A stretch of 27,230 nucleotides of DNA, taken from assembly GCA_003573635.1 (NCBI GenBank), contig QUTJ01031837.1, positions 1 through 27,230 on the forward strand, read 5' to 3'. Source of the stretch: Goniomonas avonlea (lineage: Eukaryota > Cryptophyceae > Goniomonadida > Goniomonadaceae). The position numbers and the translations under genes are program-made. The first letter of the stretch is position 1. Every line of letters starts with the position of its first letter. The notes beneath the pieces were generated by a model that was not told where the DNA came from, ran no database searches, and saw only the letters and a list, made by a program, of their open reading frames with translations. Shown piece by piece: positions 25,601 through 27,230 of this stretch.

Positions 25601-27230
25601 GTGAACACGTCCTTCTGCGGACCCAACAGAGCCAGCGTCGCAGCGTCCGCCGTCTGTGTCCCCGTCAGCCCCAGAATGGTAACAAAGTCTCCCTGGGCCA
25701 GGGAGTACGAAGGCTTGAGAGTGAATGTCAAGGTGTTGTCAGCATCCGGAATCAAGCTGCTCTCTGAGACCACTCGAGGGCTGAACACACCTCCAGTCGG
25801 GATGGCAGGTGCGTTCAGCACTGCAGTATTGAAGGTGCCTTCCGCAATCGGATTGGCCCCTGTTGCCTCAATCTTAGGCGTGACGCCCGCAGGGACGGCT
25901 TTGACAGGATTGAGCAGCGAAACTGTGACCTCAATCTGCGACGCCGGGACCGCCGTGGTCGCCCTCAGGACAAGAATCCCGGTGTTTTGCACCCAGGTTG
26001 CAGTGCTGCCGAACAAGCCACTCTGAGCTCCACCAATCGGTAGGCTGGTCGAATCAAGAGTCTGAGTACCTGTCAGGCCCCTGATGGAAATTAAGTCACC
26101 AACAGCCTGTGCAGCGCTCGGTGCGAACTGGAACGAGAGGGTGTTGGACGCGCTCTGCTGCAGCATTACACCGCTCCCTTGGCTGTTTGTGAGGACTGAC
26201 CAACCCCGTGCTTGAGTAGCCTGGAGAATGCCCGTCGTCATCGCAGAAGCCGCAATTGTGAAAGTGCCAGAAGCGGCGATGTCCGGGACCAATGCAGCTC
26301 CTTGAGCGGCACCTGGGTTTTGGACTGTGGCGGTGACAACTGTGTCCATGAGGCTTGACAAAACTTGGCCGGACGCGACAGTCAACACCAATTGGCCTTC
26401 GGCTTGCATCCAGTTGCCTTTCGATGCGAAAACGCCAGCACCAGCACCACCGATGGGTAGGTTGGTAGTGGATGGAGTTTGTGTGCCTGTGAGCTTGCTG
26501 ATGGTGATGATCAAGCCTGCAGCGACTGAGGCACTGGGCTTGATGGTGAATGTCAGCGTGTTCTGAGTTCCCTGAATGTCAGAGCTCTGGCCGTCCGCTT
26601 TGGTCGCAAAGGTCACTGTCGGGGCAGTGGGGGCCTTCAGGACAAGGTTCGGGAAGTTGACCTTGGGCATGGGTTTCGTGCCAGAGGACTGGATAGTGGG
26701 CTGCGCCCCGGCTGGATTGGCCAAGACTGGGTTGAGAAGAGCAACAGAAATCACCGTGTCAGTCGTCGCCGAGACAGTTTGGCCCGATGCAACGACCAAC
26801 ACTAAGGAGCCGGTGTTTTTGCTCCAAGAGCCAGAGGAGCCAAAAACGGCAGAATTAGTCCCTGCAACAGCCAAGTTCGAGCTATCGGCTGTCTGCGACC
26901 CTGTGAGGCCGCCGATGGTGATGGTATCCCCGGCAGACTGAGGAGCACTGGGCTTGAACGTGAAAGTCAGCGTGTTCTCGGCACTCTGCACCTGGGATGT
27001 GTCTGCTGCGTTGGTAGCCGTCAACCAGACAGGCGTTGAGGATGCCAACACGCCGGGGCCAGAGAATGGAGCAGCTGTGATAGCATGAACACCAGACGCC
27101 GCAACAGTCGGCACCACCGCCGTCTGAGCGCCGAAGTTGTTCTTCAGCGAGATCGTGAACACGCTGTCAGTCAAGCTGCTCACCACCTGGTTGGCAGCCA
27201 CCGTCAACACAAGCTTCCCGTCCGCCTGGG
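1..27230 (-). CDS. Giant extracellular repeat/EGF/PKD-like protein, internal part (both ends outside the window)
   Basis: One uninterrupted reading frame spans the window: 9,076 complete codons, from CAG (Gln) at 27228-27226 to ACT (Thr) at 3-1. I read it through and saw no stop; the same phase holds at both ends, and all 49 spacings between repeat anchors are multiples of 3, so intron or frameshift gaps are unlikely. Order, N to C: at least 50 tandem repeats of about 136 residues, three EGF-like modules, two SEA-like stretches around a basic segment, then PKD/Ig-like modules with an unrecognised block among them. No signal peptide or membrane segment lies in the window; they would be in the missing ends. 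The protein must be secreted or surface-exposed, judging from the EGF cysteines, paired cysteines and about 24 N-x-S/T sequons in the C-terminal 2,000 residues. Ser/Thr/Ala richness in the repeats suggests O-glycosylation. The role (adhesin, matrix or coat fibre, polycystin-like receptor) is inference; I do not recognise the gene. Confidence 0.93.
1690..3254 (-). other. Unrecognised cysteine-containing block of about 520 residues
   Basis: This part lacks the FTPD...DGC pattern of its flanks. It includes DGGTMVRNSDIAG, ERFGEWRWAVTG, CGLRVGANTDPRIFFGSW, FTFFYNTFTLHVIGC, NFKWTPADFFGLPW and CRANWLFYGAAFYRLSNC. It is rich in aromatic residues and has about a dozen cysteines and several sequons (DNGT, PNFS, NCST). 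It reads as one or two globular extracellular domains, perhaps ligand- or sugar-binding, but I recognise no family. Confidence 0.55.
3255..5520 (-). other. Seven PKD/Ig-like modules, membrane-distal group
   Basis: Repeated use of F-T/V-P-D-x-x-G-x-Y/W-x-V near the end of each module, then a Cys pair of the type DGC...C. Approximate module spans: 5360-5520 (FTPPGPGLYKF, DKC...SC), 5075-5359 (GLMGTAIVSLSVTDGC...KCPC), 4760-5074 (FTPDVQTAMGSFEV, no Cys pair), 4435-4760 (CSGRYNVEARL...C), 4050-4440 (FTPDWSGLWQVEV...C), 3620-4049 (EGTYTVRGSVTDGC...C) and 3255-3620 (MYVYLLVSDGC...C). N-glycosylation sequons are dense (for example NVT, NIT, NES, NKT, NFT, NST). PKD-like is the best match I can offer; each module is longer than a canonical PKD domain. 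Confidence 0.6.
5530..5694 (-). other. SEA-like stretch 2
   Basis: TQVTINFIINKAAG followed by helix-like QAARATARLTSLVTSGSSALQSIGVILAAYGG. The form (alternating hydrophobic strand, alanine-rich helix, then SxGV) parallels stretch 1 and may be a second copy or half of the same fold. Weak evidence. Confidence 0.35.
5695..5805 (-). other. Basic linker with possible processing sites
   Basis: The segment runs from MRSVRRPSRW (5805-5776) to SPRRRLLQD (5718-5695), with proline- and serine-rich spacing between. RSVRR and PRRR would suit a furin-like protease. RR-x-LLQ motifs are, from general knowledge, frequent in secreted proteins of green algae and some other protists, often just ahead of domains like the next one. 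Cleavage here would separate the repeat stalk with the EGF modules from the PKD-like region. That is inference. Confidence 0.5.
5880..6180 (-). other. SEA-like stretch 1
   Basis: About 100 residues, including ILTNSGIAGLTVANINITS, then SIVVKWVVVDN and a helix-like ETALTNTAATIFTTKAAT, ending near MGVTSVGIPG. An alpha/beta alternation next to EGF modules and before a basic region resembles SEA-type domains. There is no clear G-S-x-x-x autoproteolysis site. Similarity is by pattern only. Confidence 0.4.
6181..6288 (-). other. EGF-like module 3
   Basis: DPC-ASSP-C-YKGVT-C, then RTCGDC and PPNTYGDGVKC: six cysteines. It is the last of the three modules, and the chain passes directly from its final Cys into a SEA-like stretch. 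I see no obvious calcium-binding EGF signature (no D-x-[D/N]-E start). Confidence 0.83.
6298..6420 (-). other. EGF-like module 2
   Basis: DPC-KTNSNT-C-YPGLP-C, then WVCGAC and PPLFGDGRG ending in GC: six cysteines in EGF order. It is linked to its neighbours by a TDP or ADP tripeptide. Confidence 0.85.
6430..6546 (-). other. EGF-like module 1 (thrombospondin type)
   Basis: Six cysteines, with codons from 6546 to 6430, in the pattern C-SSHP-C-YPGVT-C, Y-T-C-GT-C-P, then GLFGDGRG and a final GC. The CYPGVxC and GxFGDG signatures match the EGF-like repeats of thrombospondins. It directly follows the last repeat-array linker and fixes the strand and frame independently. Confidence 0.85.
16990..17418 (-). 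repeat. Irregular repeat unit with doubled WTQ motif
   Basis: The unit anchored at 17416 is 429 bp. Where other units have one GxWTQxTG motif, this one has two in a row (QWTQNKG then EWTQATG, about 17211-17262), preceded by an extra PPATQGG stretch. A short internal duplication of about 21-24 bp would explain the extra length. Confidence 0.65.
17839..18282 (-). repeat. Longest and most divergent repeat unit
   Basis: The unit anchored at 18280 is 444 bp, the longest of the array. It has TDLKGTTTPSG in place of the usual SGLTGTQTAD, an extra ATTVTG before the Trp, and GLQKDVFKASG, which resembles the A and C units of the higher-order blocks farther right. It lies next to the boundary where the four-unit order stops being visible. 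Confidence 0.6.
18691..20340 (-). repeat. Degenerate fifth higher-order block
   Basis: Anchors 20338, 19924, 19510 and 19090. The 20338 unit still resembles type D (GGHTIAAAAF linker, TADKTDLAVGGTGSALFG), the 19924 linker resembles type C (SANFPSVVMKA, compare KVNFPNLVLKA in block 1), and the 19510 linker resembles type B (ASAMSTGVL). The B-specific QSASNTL linker and A-specific SYSLA are lost. I read it as an older copy of the same four-unit block. Confidence 0.5.
20341..22020 (-). repeat. Higher-order repeat block 4 (units D-C-B-A)
   Basis: Anchors 22018 (D), 21604 (C), 21163 (B, linker SEGTGAQLVQSASNTL) and 20749 (A, SYSLADGDFVTIS with DGAQKAFCSSKG, one of the rare cysteines in the array). 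The C unit is 441 bp, longer than most, with an unusual linker near the ambiguous base 21280. B and A are near copies of those of block 2. Confidence 0.78.
20527..21258 (-). repeat. Near-identical internal duplication, copy 1
   Basis: This 732 bp stretch matches 23860-24591 at a constant offset of 3,333 bp (1,111 codons) with no net indel. By eye, about 20527-20744 differs at about five positions. About 20745-20817 is a divergent patch with roughly 25 differences. From 20818 to 21258 (about 440 bp) I find no difference except one ambiguous base in the other copy. It covers most of two repeat units (B and A of block 4). Confidence 0.88.
22021..23682 (-). repeat. Higher-order repeat block 3 (units D-C-B-A)
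   Basis: Anchors 23680 (D), 23263 (C), 22840 (B, linker NTEGTGVMLTQSAANTL) and 22429 (A, SYSLAQGDLVTILG with GPQKDVFTATG). The A unit matches the A unit of block 1 at an offset of 3,303 bp. Three ambiguous bases fall here (22204, 22257 and 23485). Confidence 0.8.
22143..22321 (-). repeat. Three-copy conserved A-unit segment, copy a
   Basis: This codes for QADGKLVLTVAANQVVSSL and the following linker up to VVPTVAASG. It matches 25446-25624 (offset 3,303) and 27093-27230 (offset 4,950) with few differences. Two ambiguous bases (22204 and 22257) lie within it; at 22257 the other copies read a. Confidence 0.82.
23683..25332 (-). repeat. Higher-order repeat block 2 (units D-C-B-A)
   Basis: Anchors 25330 (D), 24925 (C), 24496 (B, linker SEGTGAQLVQSASNTL) and 24082 (A, SYSLADGDFVTIS with DGAQKALFSSKG). 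The B and A units are almost the same at the DNA level as those of block 4, 3,333 bp to the left, whereas the A unit differs clearly from that of blocks 1 and 3. The block holds one ambiguous base (24409). Confidence 0.8.
23860..24591 (-). repeat. Near-identical internal duplication, copy 2
   Basis: Partner of 20527-21258. The match ends abruptly at 24591, after which the two copies part company within the linker of the B unit. The ambiguous base at 24409 corresponds to c at 21076. Confidence 0.88.
25333..26976 (-). repeat. Higher-order repeat block 1 (units D-C-B-A)
   Basis: Four successive units with anchors 26974 (D), 26560 (C), 26143 (B) and 25735 (A). B is marked by a linker of the type QGSGVMLQQSASNTL. 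A is marked by FKPSYSLAxGDFVTI (here LKPSYSLAQGD) and by GPQKDVFTATG. The D linker carries GVHAI or GIHSI before the next anchor. The same four-unit order recurs in the next three blocks at about 1.65 kb. Confidence 0.8.
25446..25624 (-). repeat. Three-copy conserved A-unit segment, copy b
   Basis: Second copy of the segment at 22143-22321. Against copy c (offset 1,647, exactly 549 codons) the stretch from the end of the linker to the cut at the window edge is nearly identical. Confidence 0.82.
27093..27230 (-). repeat. Three-copy conserved A-unit segment, copy c (cut by window edge)
   Basis: Third copy, truncated by the end of the window. It shows that the higher-order array carries on to the right with the same A-type unit. 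Confidence 0.8.

Larger units (their letters stand above)
6550..27230 (-). repeat. Tandem array of at least 50 repeats of about 136 residues (about 409.5 bp)
   Basis: Each unit begins with NTLTFTIKPS, then AGDxITISGLTGTQTAD, a short x-FG-x-GxWTQ segment, TGTLVLTVAxGQTVS, DTVxxVxLxNPA, TPTIxASG, a variable linker with M or F, and a second Trp in WTTKxVxESS before the next NTL. The pattern of alternating hydrophobic and polar residues suggests one or two beta-sandwich folds per unit. Cysteine is nearly absent. The anchor Asn codon (plus strand, lowest base) is at 6907, 7303, 7708, 8095, 8500, 8899, 9289, 9694, 10090, 10498, 10909, 11320, 11731, 12130, 12553, 12946, 13336, 13741, 14158, 14557, 14953, 15352, 15760, 16165, 16567, 16987, 17416, 17836, 18280, 18688, 19090, 19510, 19924, 20338, 20749, 21163, 21604, 22018, 22429, 22840, 23263, 23680, 24082, 24496, 24925, 25330, 25735, 26143, 26560 and 26974. 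A further unit continues past the right edge. I cannot assign the repeat to a named family; an Ig-like or adhesin-like fold is inference. Confidence 0.93.

Noticed and set aside
6550-27230. Satellite or mobile-element origin for the 409 bp periodicity
   Set aside because: All spacings are multiples of 3, differences keep the protein pattern, and there are no terminal repeats or transposase-like sequence. It is a coding domain array.
6550-27230. Intramolecular isopeptide or ester cross-links as in Gram-positive adhesin repeats
   Set aside because: The candidate Lys of IKPS is often Arg or Gln (LRPS, MRPS, IQPS), and the Gln of GTQTAD is replaced in several units (GSMTPD, GSGTPD, GSLTPD), so no reactive pair is kept.
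1-27230. A bacterial giant adhesin
   Set aside because: Thrombospondin-type EGF modules, many N-x-S/T sequons, disulfide-type Cys pairs and the RRRLLQ segment favour a eukaryote. A bacterial source cannot be formally excluded from this window alone.
1-27230. tRNA, rRNA, CRISPR, promoter or terminator elements
   Set aside because: Nothing with the required structure was seen; the only regular repeats are the coding units, without spacer-repeat layout.

Overview
The whole 27,230-base window lies inside one protein-coding gene. It is read on the minus strand from beyond the right edge to beyond the left edge. The frame whose codons occupy plus-strand positions 3k+1 to 3k+3 gives sensible protein from 27228 down to 1. 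I met no stop codon, no frame change and no recognisable intron. That is at least 9,076 codons of one giant, clearly extracellular polypeptide, with neither its start nor its end visible.

Reading N to C (right to left). (1) About 27230-6550: a tandem array of beta-rich, almost cysteine-free repeats of about 136-137 residues. I located 50 copies of the core motif NTLTFTIKPS, mean spacing 409.5 bp, every spacing a multiple of 3. In the N-terminal third (about 18.7-27.2 kb) the repeats form a four-unit higher-order repeat of about 1.65 kb, with near-identical patches showing recent duplication or gene conversion. Toward the C-terminus this order fades. (2) 6546-6181: three six-cysteine EGF-like modules resembling thrombospondin-type EGF repeats. 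(3) About 6180-5530: two SEA-like stretches separated by a very basic segment (RSVRR ... RRRLLQD) that looks like a processing site. (4) About 5520-1: a cysteine-, tryptophan- and N-glycosylation-sequon-rich region of at least eleven PKD/Ig-like modules, interrupted at about 3250-1690 by a block I do not recognise.

The organism is most likely a GC-rich, intron-poor single-celled eukaryote (an alga or free-living flagellate). The EGF-like modules, paired-cysteine PKD-like modules, sequons and RRRLLQ-type motif argue for a eukaryote. The lineage cannot be fixed from this sequence. My reading is a giant surface adhesin or extracellular-matrix protein: a very long repeat stalk joined through EGF/SEA-like modules to a glycosylated PKD-like region, with any membrane anchor to the left of the window. 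No RNA gene, mobile element, CRISPR array, promoter or terminator was seen. Because the window is coding throughout, there is no intergenic stretch.
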